Made by a program: the position numbers and the translations under genes. 64,000 bases of DNA from contig CM059188.1 in NCBI GenBank assembly GCA_030323885.1, forward strand, positions 111,444,763 through 111,508,762. The letters run 5' to 3'. The notes under the pieces are model-generated. The model was not told the DNA's origin, did not search any database, and saw nothing but the letters and a program-made list of their open reading frames with translations. This DNA is from Branchipolynoe longqiensis. Taxonomy: Eukaryota; Annelida; Polychaeta; Phyllodocida; Polynoidae. This document shows, one piece after another, positions 10,439-21,352 of the stretch; within the stretch, counting starts at the first letter, position 1; each line of letters opens with the position of its first letter.

Positions 10439-11002
10439 CTATTGAGGGTTTGCGTCAAACGATTATTAGCACCCCGTGACCAGTGCCTCGTCGGCCATCA
10501 TGGTTGGATAGAAAGTACAGTTATAACACTATCGATGCGGCGGCGACGTTAATATCGCTTCGATTTTGGGTTTAATTTGACTGGCTTTCACTTTTTGGGT
10601 AAGCTATTCTCATAAATAACATTATTTCAACCCCCTAGTGAATATTCATGATTCTAAATAACAGAATTAGATCATAGCAATGAATAGATTTGTGCTTTTT
10701 TGTTTTATTGACATTCGACAATATCGCCGCCGATGTGGTGGCGGCATTAATATTGCTTCGATTTTGGGTTTAATTTGACCAAATTTCACCTTTTGAGTAA
10801 GCTATTCTCATATTCATAAATAATATTATTTCAACCCCCGAGTGAATATTCATGATTCTAAATAGCAGAATTAGATTGTAGCAGTGATTAGATTTGTGTT
10901 TTTTGTTTGATTTACATACACTTGATAGTATAAGGAACTGCTTCTATCCAACCACGATGCAGGAGTAGTGTGATGCCTACGTCACACGCAAATCCTCAAC
11001 AG
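10439..11002. mobile_element. Inverted-repeat element with duplicated interior
   Basis: Arms 10439-10515 and 10940-11002 are imperfect reverse complements, best at CATCATGGTTGGATAGAA and TTCTATCCAACCACGATG. Between them two units of about 200 bp (10535-10735, 10736-10925) share CTTCGATTTTGGGTTTAATT and AGTGAATATTCATGATTC. The unit is related to the 4940/5670 repeat. No transposase was seen. Confidence 0.65.
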
Positions 11003-11033
11003 AACTAATCGTCCCCTTTTTGTTGCTCGCAGT

Positions 11034-11347
11034 GGACGTGGTGACCGAATCGGTAGACCGCAGGCCTCCGATGCGGAATCGGGAGTTCAATTCCCGGTCG
11101 AGTCAAACCAATGACGTACAAAATTGGTACTTGTCTTTTCCTAGCCAGGCATTCATCATTATTAGGATTGGTTGACTCGCTGTCAGGATAATGTGACTGA
11201 GTGGGATATCAGGTCATCGTGCTGGTGGGCTGGTCTCCCACTGGGACAGCACTATAAAGTTGCGATGAGTATGCACTGTCACAAGTCGGTACCCGTCTTG
11301 ATACGACCTTAGATGTTACCAGGACATAAAACACCAACAAACAAACA
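11034..11347 (+). mobile_element. SINE-1 full length, GCGGTGG-type head
   Basis: Head GTGGTGACCGAATCGGTAGACC, box B GAGTTCAATTCCCGG, complete body and hairpin, CAACAAACAAAC tail. The GGGCAAGGACTGG stretch is partly deleted. Confidence 0.9.
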
Positions 11348-11349
11348 CA

Positions 11350-11430
11350 TTTTTCTGCTACTACTAGTACTAGTACTAGTAGTAACTAGTACTAGTAGTA
11401 CTAGTAGTAGTACTACTAGTAGAACTACTG
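11350..11430. repeat. ACTAGT microsatellite
   Basis: CTACTAGTACTAGT-type trinucleotide runs, largely self-complementary. Confidence 0.85.
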
Positions 11431-11573
11431 GTGCCAGCTTCCAATAAGGAGCAGATAGTGGCAGTAACAACAGCACCCGGTCCGGAATATATATATGGCT
11501 GCCTGTCCATGTATGCGCGCGCATGTATGTGTGTATGTATGTGTGGATAAGTATGTATGCATGTAGGTATGGA

Positions 11574-11912
11574 CCAGACGGGATGGCCGAATGGGTTAGA
11601 GCGTCCGTCTCCCGTGTTGGTAGACCATGGGATCATGGGTTCGAACCCTGGTCGAGTCAAACCGATGACTTAAAAATTGACACTTGTCGCTTCCTACATA
11701 GGCGCTCGGCATTATTAGGATAGGCCAAAGACTGGTTGGCTCAGTGTCAGGATAATGTGACTGAGTGGGATATCAGGGCATGGTGCTGGCGGCCTGATCT
11801 CTGAGTGGGGGAGTATTATAAAGTTGCCATGAGTGCGCACTGTCACAAGTCGGTACCTGTCCTGATATGACCATAGATGTTGCTAGGACGTAAAACAACA
11901 ACAACAAACAAA
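11574..11912 (+). mobile_element. SINE-1 full length, Leu/Ser-like head
   Basis: GACGGGATGGCCGAATGGGTTAGAGCG head, intact box B GGGTTCGAACCCTGG, and all body blocks. The tail is AACAACAACAAACAAAAG. Confidence 0.93.
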
Positions 11913-12050
11913 AGTGTGTATGTGTATGTATGTATGTATGTATGTATGTATATGTGTATGTATGTATATGTGTATGTATGTATGTGTGTATGTATGTATG
12001 TAGGCCTATGTGTATGTGTGTGTATGTGTGTGTGTGTGTGGAGCAGCTCA
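11913..12050. repeat. TATG/TGTG microsatellite
   Basis: GTATGTATGTATGTGTATG runs directly after the SINE-1 tail. Confidence 0.9.
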
Positions 12051-12360
12051 ACAGGCGGCGGAGACCTGAAGTCATAGAACCCATGCGCAACCTGACGTGA
12101 GGCAAAGGCATTCCCCACCATCTGTCGCAAATGGGGCATGGGGCGCACCTGAGCTGCTCTCAGTTCGGGGTCACGTGGTGCGGGCACGCCGGGCCGCCTC
12201 ACCGCGAGCTGCTCCGCGGGCGCCCCCTGGTTGCAGATAGGGGCTCGGCTCGGCTCCCCGGGGTCTGTGCATCTAGATAAGGCCCCGATGAAATAGTGTA
12301 ATTGATGGGCTGAGTGGTTGATTACACGTGTGAACCACACTCGTGCAACCAGTGAGCTCT
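12051..12360. other. Unassigned GC-rich sequence
   Basis: No gene or repeat family was recognised. Confidence 0.45.
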
Positions 12361-12369
12361 CCCAACGCT

Positions 12370-12515
12370 GTGTGTGTATATATATATGTATATAATATAT
12401 AAATTATATATATATATATATGTATATATGTATATGTATATATACATATATGTATATAATATATAAATTATATAATGTAACATATCCATATATATATATT
12501 ACATAATATAATATG

Positions 12516-12545
<30 letters not shown>
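12370..12545. repeat. AT dinucleotide-rich microsatellite
   Basis: TATATA and TATGTATA runs with internal inverted symmetry (AATATATAAATTATATA), ending in (GA)n. Confidence 0.9.
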
Positions 12546-12550
<5 letters not shown>

Positions 12551-12870
12551 GAGAAGCGGTTTCAAGTGTACTATATGGGTTTGGCGATAGTTTCGCATCT
12601 GCGCCTTTGCTGTCGGCCTACTAGCGCCAGTGGCGCCGCCGCCAGCACCATGTACGTGCGCCAGTTTGCGCAACTTCTCCACCGATTTTATATATACATA
12701 TACAAATACATATACATATACATATACATAGCGAGTGTCGTGCGAAATCCCCGGTTGGGGGGAGCGGAGTGAAGTTTGCCGGTACCCACCCCACCCAAGC
12801 GAGTGGGGGGGGGGGGGGGGTAGGAGCATGACACTACAGAAATTATTACACGCGATAACAGTCTTATCGG

Positions 12871-12879
12871 TATCACTAT

Positions 12880-12940
<61 letters not shown>
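12871..12940. repeat. (TA)n microsatellite
   Basis: About 58 bases of uninterrupted TA, preceded by a (G)17-type run at 12806-12822. Confidence 0.92.
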
Positions 12941-12941
<1 letters not shown>

Positions 12942-13022
12942 CCGAAAATGCTGTATCTGCGTGGGATGTGATAGCCTGGTGGCTACACCCCGATGTAATA
13001 TATATATAATCAGCTAAGTTTA

Positions 13023-13079
13023 CACCCGTTCTAATCTGACCTTAGATGTCAGGACGTAAAACCCCAACAACCATCCAAT
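13023..13079 (+). mobile_element. SINE-1 tail-only insertion
   Basis: A 57-bp insert holding only the hairpin (GTTCTAATCTGACC to CAGGAC) and CCCCAACAACC tail. CTAAGTTTA occurs on both sides (13014-13022, 13080-13088) as a 9-bp target duplication. Confidence 0.75.
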
Positions 13080-13368
13080 CTAAGTTTAGACAAGGGCTTC
13101 GCATAGGCAGCTCTTTTCCACATTCCCGTGTGGCGTGTGTTTTTCTAGTTGAGTTTCTATGTTTTGGGTTAGCGATGAACGATGTAGCAGCGACTGTGTT
13201 CTGCTATTTTCTCAACACTGCCACTGCCCTAGCCTTTGCCTGCCACCCTGTCGACGTGGACAAAAAGAAAACAAAGTTTCAGTTACATAGATTTGTAGAA
13301 AGTTGCAACTGCAGGACCCAGTAGACATGCAAGTATCCCTGTACAGGCATTCATAGAAGCTTGCATAT

Positions 13369-13970
13369 ATCCGAATTCATATATCTCGGACAAAAGATTA
13401 CAAATGATGGGAGATGTGAGGAAGAAATTAAAAGAAGGATAACAATAGCCCGAACAACATTCTCCAAAATGTATAGAGTGTTAACATCAAGTAAGATATT
13501 AATACAAACAAGGAAGCGTATTCTTCAGTGTTATGTGTGGTCTACTCTAATGTATGGGGCAGAGACATGGACAATCTCTAAGAAAATGTACAAACGTTTA
13601 GCAGCATTTGAGATGTGGACTTATCGAAGGATGATGAAAATATCATGGACAAAGAAGATCACCAACAAAGAAGTTCTCAGAAAAATTAAAAATAAGAAAA
13701 GCTTGTTTGCCACTATACAGACAAAGAAACTTATTTATTTTGGCCACATCATTCGTCAGAGTTCAATATACCGTACATTGTTGGAAGGGAAGGTGAATGG
13801 CAGCAGAGGGAGAGGGAGACCAAGAACATCATGGTTTACAAATATTTCACAGTGGACAGGCTTGAATTATTCACAGTCTATCAGAACAGCACAACATCGG
13901 GACAAGTGGAGAACCATTGCATCCAACCCTCGACTAGAGGACGGAACTATTGATTGATTGATTGATGTGC
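13369..13970 (+). pseudogene. RTE-like LINE, C-terminal end of reverse transcriptase ORF
   Basis: About 195 codons stay open to a stop at 13955-13957. The peptide has the hallmark post-polymerase segments of RTE/CR1-type endonuclease-reverse transcriptases: EFIYLGQKITNDG at the start, TLMYGAETW about residue 65-73, GHIIRQ near residue 128 and GRGRPRTSW near residue 152. The catalytic reverse transcriptase motifs and endonuclease are absent, so the copy is 5'-truncated. TTGATTGATTGATTGATG follows the stop; RTE elements typically end in such a short tandem repeat. The apparent start near 13361 is TTG and is not a translation start. CTTGCATAT (13360) and CTTGCCTAT (13976) may be the target duplication. 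Confidence 0.88.
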
Positions 13971-13986
13971 TGTGTCTTGCCTATCT

Positions 13987-14325
13987 GACCAGATGGGTTG
14001 GCCAAATGAGCAGAGCGTCCGTCTCCTGTTTTGGGAGATTGGGAAATCCGAAGCCATGAGTTTGTGGGTTCGATTCCTGGTCAAGTCAAACCAATGACTT
14101 GAAAATTTATACTTGTCACTTCCTGGCCTGGTGCTCGGCATTATTAGGATAGGGCAAGGGCTGGTTGGCTCAGAGTCTGGGATATCGGGTGATGGTGCTG
14201 GCGGCCTGCTTTCCCAGTGGGACAGCACTATAAAGTCACCATGAGTGCAAACTGTCATAAGTCGGTCCCCGTCCTGATATGACCTTAGATGTTGCTAGGA
14301 CGTAAAAGAACAAACAAACAAACAA
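13987..14325 (+). mobile_element. SINE-1 full length with target duplication
   Basis: Leu/Ser-like head (GGGTTGGCCAAATGAGCAGAGCG), box B GGGTTCGATTCCTGG. The body lacks the GATAATGTGACTGAG block. TCTTGCCTATCT (13975-13986) and TCTTGCCTTTCT (14326-14337) flank it. It sits directly behind the LINE tail. Confidence 0.92.
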
Positions 14326-14390
14326 TCTTGCCTTTCTTCCCCATCCTACCTTTACACATACCAGCTTTTAGCAGTTTGCTTTTTAGTTAG

Positions 14391-14754
14391 CAGGGATGCA
14401 AGATATCCACGATTTCGCAGATTTCCACAATTTTTTATATTTACCGAATTAAGGTTAAACAAAATGCCAAGTAAACTGGATGTATATATATATATGACAA
14501 CCATTGGGTTCAAATCCCATTGTTATATGACCTTAGATGTTTGGAGAACAGAAACCCCAAGCAAGAACGAGTTAGATATGGTGATAATATAGGCACAACA
14601 AGGATAGTTGAAACCGTTCTTCTGCATTTTTCCGCGATTCGCTGACAGTTCTAATCCTATGGGTGGAAATCTGCCTTTTCGCGGAAATTCGCTGTCGGTG
14701 TAATAATCTCGGCTTGATTTCCGCGATTTTTGCTGGAGACCACTTTCATCCCTG
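14391..14754 (-). mobile_element. MITE-C, complete copy
   Basis: 364 bp beginning CAGGGATGCAAG and ending CTTTCATCCCTG, flanked by AGTTAG on both sides, a perfect 6-bp target duplication. No transposase ORF. The interior holds a box-B-like GGGTTCAAATCCC followed by TATATGACCTTAGATG and AGAAC, that is, a SINE-1-type hairpin. Terminal CAGGG suggests hAT, but 6 bp is short for hAT; Dada-type is an alternative. Confidence 0.85.
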
Positions 14755-14959
14755 AGTTAGTGGTGGTGTCTGAAGGGAGGATGTGTGAGGAAAGAGTCTG
14801 GGATGCCCCGCAGGTGTAGTGGCTCTCTAGGGTTGTACTTCCTCAGCTAAGACAGATAGTTCAACAAAGGAGAAAGAACGCTCTAGTCCGACCGCGTATA
14901 TTTATTTACCAGAGGGTCTGCAACCTAAATGGCTACGTGTACATTGCATTGCTACGTTA

Positions 14960-15235
14960 TTTGTTTGTTTAGGGTTTGCTTTCGAGCAATATCTATTTCA
15001 TACCAGAACGCATACCAACTTTTTGACAGGGCACACTGATGGCCACTTTATAGTGCTGCCCCACTAGGATATTATTCCGCAAGCACCATATCTCACCAAG
15101 ACCACAGGACACCGTGTAAATAAACAATCCTTGCCCTATCCTAGTAATTCCGAGCGCCAGGCGAGGTAGCGACAATTGTGTACGTCACTGGTATGACTCG
15201 GCCGAGAATCGAACTTCCGGTCTTCTGAACGGTTA
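14960..15235 (-). mobile_element. SINE-1, degraded
   Basis: GCCACTTTATAGTGCTGCCCCAC, AATCCTTGCCCTATCCTAG and GAGAATCGAACTTCCGG survive in reverse order. The hairpin end is not recognisable. Confidence 0.7.
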
Positions 15236-15377
15236 TCCTTCTTTGGATTTATTCTGGTTGTGCCCTACCCTAGGATTTGGCACTACTGGGATAGGACAAG
15301 AAGCATTGGAATGAGGAAGACCAATTGTCCACAATTGAAAATACCCCTGCTTAATCAACTACATTGTAATTATTGTA

Positions 15378-15566
15378 GTGATCTGCACTGACCTCTCACA
15401 GTCTCAGGCAAGTAACCACATAGACAGGTAGGCATGGGTAGAGTGGTTATATCAGGGAGCCTAGGTGGTGTAATGGTTAGCGCACTGGCCCGGAATGCAT
15501 AGAGATGTTGGTTCGAGTTCCACTCTAAGCACAATATTTCTCATTTTCATCACCCCCACGACATTA
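15378..15566 (+). mobile_element. SINE-2, leader plus tRNA-like region
   Basis: TGATCTGCACTGACCTCTCA leader, then CCTAGGTGGTGTAATGGTTAGC (box A) and GGTTCGAGTTCCACTC (box B), then CATTTTCATCACCCCC. The 3' half of the unit is missing. Confidence 0.82.
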
Positions 15567-15622
15567 TGTACGAACAAACAAATAAACAACAAAATTGACG
15601 ATGATCAGCCATTGCCATCCCA

Positions 15623-15975
15623 CTAGACGGGATGGCTGAATGAGTTGAGTGTCCGTCTCCTGCTTTAGGAGATCGGAGAATCCGAACCCATGTGTTTGTG
15701 GGTTCGAACACTCGTCGAGTCAAACCAATGACTTAAAAATTGATACTGGTCACTTCCTAGCCTGGCGCTTGGCATTATTATGATAGGGCAAGGACTGGTT
15801 GGTTCAGTGTCAGGATAATGTGACCGAGTCGGATATCAGGTCATGGTGCTGGTGGCCTAGTCTCCCAGTGGGGCGGCCCATAAAGTCGTGATGAGCAAGC
15901 ATTGTCACAAGTCAGTATGCGTCTTGTTGTTAGATGTTGCTAGGACGTAAAACAACAACAAACAAACACACAAAA
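15623..15975 (+). mobile_element. SINE-1 full length with target duplication
   Basis: Leu/Ser-like head, full body. The hairpin's 5' arm is degraded (GCGTCTTGTTG). AGCCATTGCCATCCCA (15607) and AGCCATTTCCACCACA (15976) flank it, 13 of 16 matching. Confidence 0.9.
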
Positions 15976-16282
15976 AGCCATTTCCACCACACATGTGCAG
16001 TGACTAACTGGGCTGCTTGTGGTGGGGTCTGACAGCTTAAGGCGCCATGTCCTTTTGCTGAGTGCCCCCCCCCCCCCCAGTTACCCGCCCTTCATTAATA
16101 CATAGGCTGAGCCGTGGAGGCCACTCGGCGCCCACCTGGGGGACAAGGCTGCGGGTGCTTTTAGCGCGCCGTCGGCATATTCCCTGACGGACGTAAAGCT
16201 GCATCAGAACAGTCCGTAAATCAGCACACGACCATCGGCAGCCATCGCGCCGACACCTCGCCACACCTGAGCGCGCGTCCAC

Positions 16283-16565
16283 GCACACACGCGCACACGC
16301 ACACGCACACGCGCATACGCAAACACACGCACAGACGCACGCGCAGACGGACACACACGCGCATATATACGCACACAGACGCACGCGCAGACGCACGCGC
16401 AGACGCACGCGCAGACGCACGCGCAGACGCACGCGCAGACGCACGCGCAGACGCACGCGCAGACGCACGCGCAGACGCACGCGCAGACGCACGCGCAGAC
16501 GCACGCGAAGACGCACGCGCAGACGCACGCGCAGACACACGCGCAGACGCACGCGCAGACGCACC
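16283..16565. repeat. GCAGACGCACGC 12-bp array
   Basis: About 20 regular units (16376-16560), with less regular CACACGCG repeats before them. Several frames are open (RVRLRVRL, ACVCACVC, ARASARAS) because 12 is a multiple of three and the unit lacks stops. Confidence 0.93.
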
Positions 16566-16717
16566 AGGTGCAGGCACAACCGGTTTGCGTGAAAAGACCG
16601 CATATGCAACCCACTCAATCTCACCTACCTCGATACACAGCACCCTTGGCCGCAGTACCAGGGACATGATTTAACATCTATTATACCAGCGATGAAAGTG
16701 GTCTCACTCTCAAGATT

Positions 16718-16872
16718 TGCTTGTTGGAGTTTTACATCCTGGCAACATCTAAGGTCATATCAGGATGGGTAGCGACTTGTGACAGTGCGCACTCATGGCG
16801 ACTTTATACTGCTGGTCCACTGGGAAATCAGGCTGACGGCACCGTGATCTGATATCCCACTCAGTCACCTAT
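16718..16872 (-). mobile_element. SINE-1, 3' half
   Basis: Reads in reverse from tail and hairpin to the GATATCCCACTCAGTCAC block. Head and upstream body are absent. (TA)n follows at 16880-16928. Confidence 0.85.
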
Positions 16873-16895
16873 GAGCCTACATTATATATATATAC

Positions 16896-16932
<37 letters not shown>

Positions 16933-17699
16933 CAAATTGACCATCCGAGTGGGTCTGGAGGCGATAACACCAGGCACAGCTGGCATACAAGTGTCAATGC
17001 CTATGACTAGTGGCTCCGGTGTGGCCGAATCTGGAACTACATGCAGCATGCAGTAGAGCCTAGATAAATGGTATATATTAATAGAGCAAACCGAGAGAGT
17101 TAGTGTCCTTGTTTATATTCCCATAATAGATTATATAGCACATATATATCTATACATACACATGAAAGCAAATGTGTGTGTATGTTTGTTTCTTTTTCTG
17201 TGTGTCTCCTGTGTGTTGACACAAAGACCTTGCCGTCTTACACTACAACTGATCGTGATAGTTATATGTTATAGTTGTTATTGTCTAAGCCAATAAATTG
17301 TTTACTAATTAAAATTCGTTAACATTTTTAAAATTCTGAACACTTAGTTATATAGCTCGAAGACCTAATTACACCCCCCCCCCCCCCCAGGAACAAGCTG
17401 TAAATTCCGCGTGGAGCGCGGCTTTTAAGCTTGTATAATATAAGACACCTGTCCACAACCTAAACCATACATATAAACGCATGTTTAATCTACACCCACG
17501 CATACATTGCTTCCATATTATATATAATGTCCATGTCAACTATTACAAATTAAAAGCACATATAATAATGTAAGACTTATTCTTAAACAGCTGTGAGCGG
17601 CTCTTTGAGTGTTGGTGTCTTGTTTATACGTGGTTCATTACACTGGTTGGTATCTCTGAAGTCATAATATCCACCACTCTTATAATAAAAATAACTTCA
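16873..17699. other. Unassigned sequence with AT microsatellite
   Basis: (TA)n at 16880-16928 and a (C)16 run at 17375-17389; otherwise no recognised gene or repeat. Confidence 0.5.
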
Positions 17700-18135
17700 C
17701 CTGGATCGCTTGGATCTGGACCCTCTGGATTACCTGGATCCATTTGATGTGGATGTGGATCCCGTGGATGTGGATCCCATAGATCTGGATTCCCTGGATC
17801 TTGATCCATTGGATATGGATCCCTTGAATCTGGATCCGGTGGATCTGGATCCGGTGGATCTGGATCCCGTGGACCTGGATCCCGTGGATATGGATCCGGT
17901 GGATCTGGATCCCTCCTCTCTCTGGATCCCTTTGGATCTGGATCGCTCCTGTCTATGGAGACCCTTGTGTCTGGATCCCATTGGATCTGGATCCCCTTGG
18001 GTATGGATCCCCTTGGGTATGGATCCCCTTGGGTCCGGATCCCCGTGGGTCTGGATCCCCTTGGATCTGGATCCCCTTGGATCTAGATCCCCTTGGATCT
18101 GGATCCCCTTGGATCTGGATCTGGATCTGGATAGG
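17700..18135. repeat. GGATCTGGATCC array
   Basis: Units of 12-18 bp rich in GGATCTGGATCC (BamHI sites) with variants CCCGTGGAT and CCCCTTGG, about 435 bp. Open frames such as DLDPVDLDPVD follow from the unit and are not evidence of a gene. Confidence 0.93.
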
Positions 18136-18295
18136 GGTTAATCCATACACGGGCGATCCGCTGGTACTTGCTAGTGGATGCTGGCCCACGCTCTGTGGCA
18201 ATTACTTCTCAGAAGACATGTCGACCTGTCGGGCACAGCGCACACTGATAGCCCCGCACCCGGCCGGCCTCCCCCCATAACAATCAATTAAACAT

Positions 18296-18347
18296 ATTTA
18301 TCTCAGAAGAATGGCAGAAACTCTAAACCATCGGACTAGGCAACTTT
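18296..18347 (-). mobile_element. MITE-T, left-end fragment
   Basis: The reverse complement matches the first 50 bases of MITE-T (TAGTCCGATGGTTTAGAGTTTCTG) with mutations. TTAA is not preserved. Confidence 0.65.
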
Positions 18348-18370
18348 CATGACTGGGCGGTCCTTGAGTT

Positions 18371-18427
18371 TGGTTGGTTTGGTTGTTGTTTTACGTCCTA
18401 GCAACATCTGAGGTCATATCAGGACAG
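18371..18427 (-). mobile_element. SINE-1 tail-only insertion
   Basis: 57 bp containing only hairpin and tail, flanked by a perfect 12-bp duplication GGTCCTTGAGTT (18359-18370, 18428-18439). The insert starts two bases before GTCCTG. Confidence 0.9.
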
Positions 18428-18468
18428 GGTCCTTGAGTTGACAAGGTCTAAGCATCTTTCACTCTCAG

Positions 18469-18762
18469 GTTTGTTGTTGGAGTTTTACGTCCTGGCAACT
18501 TCTAAAGTCATATCAGACAGGGATACCGACTTTTGACAGTGCGCACTCATGGCTCCACTAGGAGACCAGGCCACCAGCAGCATGAGCCGATATCCCACTC
18601 AGTCACATTATCCTGGCACTTAGCCAACCAGTCCTTGCCCTATCCTAATAAAGTGGAGCATCAGGACAGGAAGTGACAAGTATCAATTTTATAAGTCATT
18701 GATTTGACTTGACCAGTAATTGAACTCCCGACCTTCCGCACGGGAGGCCTGTCCTCAAAGGG
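18469..18762 (-). mobile_element. SINE-1, nearly full length
   Basis: Tail, hairpin and body to box B (reverse of GGGAGTTCAATTACTGG) and part of the head. A small deletion removes the TATAAAGTCG block. Confidence 0.88.
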
Positions 18763-18783
18763 CATATCAGGATGGGGTATCAC

Positions 18784-18836
18784 TAAGTGTTTTGGTTTTG
18801 AAAATGTAATGTTTTCATCGGATTATGCAGCTTTAA
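18784..18836 (+). mobile_element. MITE-T, right-end fragment
   Basis: TTTTGGTTTTGAAAATGTAA and the terminal CATCGGATTATGCAGCT are followed by TTAA (18833-18836). The orientation differs from the fragment at 18296, so the two are not halves of one copy. Confidence 0.75.
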
Positions 18837-18918
18837 CCACCCATGATCCCAAACGTGAAAGGAAACGCAGAATAGACTACCATCTTGATGAAAACACGCC
18901 GATGCTTTTTTTAGTGAT

Positions 18919-19904
18919 CAGGGATGAAAGTGGTCTCCGGCAAAGAAGGGGGAAATCAAGCCGAGATTATTACACCGACGGCGAATTTCTGCGTAAATGA
19001 ATATTTCCCCCCATAGGATTACCACTGGTAGGGAATCGCGCGGAAAATGCTGGAAGTCAGGTTTCTAATATCCTTGTTGTGGCTATATTATCACCCATAC
19101 ATAATACTTTCTTGTTAGGGTTTTAAGTTCTCGCAACATATAATGTCATATATGAACAGGATTCGAACCAACCAGTTCTCATGGCATACACATCATGATT
19201 CCTTATTATTTTGATTAACATTAATCGATAATGTAGTGGTCTGCACTGACCTCTCAGGCAAGTAACCACATAGACAGGTAGGCGTGGGGAGTGTGTTGAT
19301 ATCAGGGAGCCTAGGTGGTGTAATGGTTAGCACACTGGCCCGGAATGCAAAGAGATGTGGGTTCGAGTCCCGCTCTAGGCGCGATATTTCCCATTTTCAT
19401 CACCCCCATGACACTGGTTGCCGTGATCAGGATCCTGTACAAGCTTTGCGCTGTATGGTTGTTGAACCTACCCTGTGTATGATGTGTTAGTGCATTGCCT
19501 GTATGTATGTAATTGTAAGCATTACAAGACTTACAATTCCAGGGGGACGAGTGTAGTGGTCTGCACTGACCTCTCAGGCAAGTAACCACATAGACAGGTA
19601 GGCGTGGGGAGTGTGTTGATATCAGGGAGCCTAGGTGGTGTAATGGTTAGCACACTGGCCTGGAATGCAAAGAGATGTGGGTTCGAGTCCCGCTCTAGGC
19701 GCAATATTTCCCATTTTCATCACCCCCATGACAACTACTGACACCGCGGAGAGCAGAGGTTTCAATAAACCAGGTGAAGCGTACACTGAATTGAATCTTG
19801 GTGTTCTTTCGTGAGAGAAAGGGTGAGTCGGAGGGCCGTGGGCCATTACAATAACTATCAAAAATCGCCGAAATCCGCGAAATCGCGAAGATCTTATATC
19901 CCTG
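18919..19904 (+). mobile_element. MITE-C, split by a SINE-2 dimer
   Basis: The left part 18919-19231 starts CAGGGATGAAAG; the right end resumes at 19850-19904 and ends ATATCCCTG. The gap is filled by SINE-2. The internal hairpin reads GGTTCGAATCCTGTTC to GAGAAC on the minus strand. Confidence 0.8.
19232..19849 (+). mobile_element. SINE-2 tandem dimer (reference copy)
   Basis: Unit 1 is 19232-19551, about 320 bp: leader TGTAGTGGTCTGCACTGACC, tRNA-like part with box A (TGGTGTAATGGTTAGCACAC) and box B (GGGTTCGAGTCCCGC), CATTTTCATCACCCCCATGAC, then a unique 3' part ending AATTCCAGGGGGACGAG. Unit 2 starts at once at 19552, matches through about 19735 and then diverges (19736-19849), including AATAAA. 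The tRNA-like part is internal rather than at the 5' end, unusual for a SINE. No hammerhead core was found. Confidence 0.8.
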
Positions 19905-19906
19905 TG

Positions 19907-19961
19907 ACGTCCTGATATGACCATAGATATTGCTAGCATGTTAAACCCCAACAAATAAATC
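19907..19961 (+). mobile_element. SINE-1 tail-only insertion
   Basis: 55 bp of hairpin and tail next to the MITE-C end, flanked by TATCCCTGTG on both sides (19897-19906, 19962-19971), a perfect 10-bp duplication that overlaps the MITE terminus. Confidence 0.88.
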
Positions 19962-20096
19962 TATCCCTGTGTGATACAAGTTCCGAAAGCGGCGAGCTAA
20001 CTTTGCCATTCACAAACAAACAAACAAACAAACAAACCAACCAATAACCAGCGCAACCAATAACCAGCACCGTGTTATTTTCACGGCAATCCCGAA

Positions 20097-20421
20097 AGTT
20101 TGTTGTATTTAACGACGCCTCTGGAGCACATTGATTTTCATCATCGGCTATTGGAGGTCAAACATTTGGTCATTCTGACACATTTCTTTAGAGGAAACCT
20201 GCTGCCGCCACAGAGGCTACCCTTTCCGATAAGATAAGCAGCAAGGGGTCTTTTATATGCGCTTTCCTACACTTACCCCCACCTTTGATGAACCAGTTGT
20301 GGACCACTGGTTGGAATGGAAAATAACCAAAACTGCACTGACCAGCATCGATCGGATGACCCCCCCCCCCCCCCACCTACACAGCTGGACACGCTACCTT
20401 CTGAGCTACGTGTCCCGCTCC
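20097..20421 (+). mobile_element. SINE-3 full copy with 15-bp target duplication
   Basis: Begins near TTTGTTGTATTTAACGACGC and ends with a reversed tRNA-like region (CACAGCTGGACACGCTACC, GAGCTACGTGTCCCGCTCC). CACGGCAATCCCGAA lies on both sides (20082-20096, 20422-20436). The core CATCATCGGCTATTGG and TTTTATATGCGCTTTCC resembles a repeat I recall from many molluscan genomes. A (C)15 run sits near 20360. Confidence 0.93.
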
Positions 20422-20436
20422 CACGGCAATCCCGAA

Positions 20437-21110
20437 TGCTTTCGACAACAGGGCCCAGATAACAAGAGGGCAACTCCCCCCCACCCACCCCACCCACCCT
20501 TTATCTTCAGGGGAGGCCAGAGGGCGAGCCCACCTCCCCCCCCCCCCCCCCCCCCCCCCCCGGCCGAGACGCCACCTCCAGCAAATTAACTGTATTATGA
20601 TCAATTTCCATTCTTCTCTGCCAGTTCTGGCCGAGCGGAAAATTGTGTCTGCCCCACGAGGACTCTCGATGCGGGGGCGACTTCCGGGGGACTGAACCAA
20701 TCAGCAGACGCGAGGCAAAAACAATAGCTCCCCCTAGCGGGGCCGGCCGGCATAGCGGACAGGTGAAATTGATCCATTCTCTGCGCACCACAATTCCCAC
20801 TCTCTTTTGGGCGAACACAAACATACAAAATACGCCCACGCTAAGGCAAACCATCCCCCCTTATTTAGTTATATGTGATGTATAAGCCTTATGTGAGAAT
20901 AAAGTCGTGGAATGGATTATTCTATCTTATTGTTATATTATATTATTATTATTAATATTATATTATATTATATTATATGCTAATGGGCACTCTTCGTGTA
21001 TTTGCTCCTTACTCATACGGGGACTAGTGGCGCCACCACCGGCCCCTATCTTAACTTCCGGCGTTACCACTGTCAGTGTCACTTGCTCCCGGAATTTTAT
21101 ATAAACATTT
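20437..21110. other. Unassigned sequence with C-rich runs
   Basis: A (C)22-type run near 20538-20560 and AT-rich TATTATATTA near 20937-20980. No gene was recognised. Confidence 0.5.
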
Positions 21111-21127
21111 TTTTTTGATTTTTTTTT

Positions 21128-21210
21128 TTTGTGTGTGGTAAATATGTTTATTCTACTGAATAAGTCTTTTGTCAGTGCCGAAGCACTGGTCTTCCAGCCA
21201 TTTTTCAATT
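21128..21210. repeat. Dispersed repeat R2, copy 1
   Basis: TGTTTATTCTACTGAATAAG and GCACTGGTCTTCCAGCC recur at 60985-61060. The class is unknown. Confidence 0.6.
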
Positions 21211-21352
21211 CAGGGTTATTTACACAAAAGGTATATAGAATAAGGTGTACAATACCTGTTGAATAGACAATATATATGTGCTCTATAATCTATTATAGGA
21301 ATAGAAACAAGGACACTACCACTTATCAGTTCTCTTCTATATATTAGTTATT

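Noticed and set aside
13046..13324. 92-codon frame before the LINE
   Set aside because: It starts inside a SINE-1 tail insertion and shows no recognisable domain.
18296..18836. Single MITE-T interrupted by SINEs
   Set aside because: The two pieces are in orientations and end types that cannot be one copy.
19232..19849. Hammerhead ribozyme in SINE-2
   Set aside because: No CTGANGA core with matching GAAA and stems was found by eye; a covariance search could overturn this.
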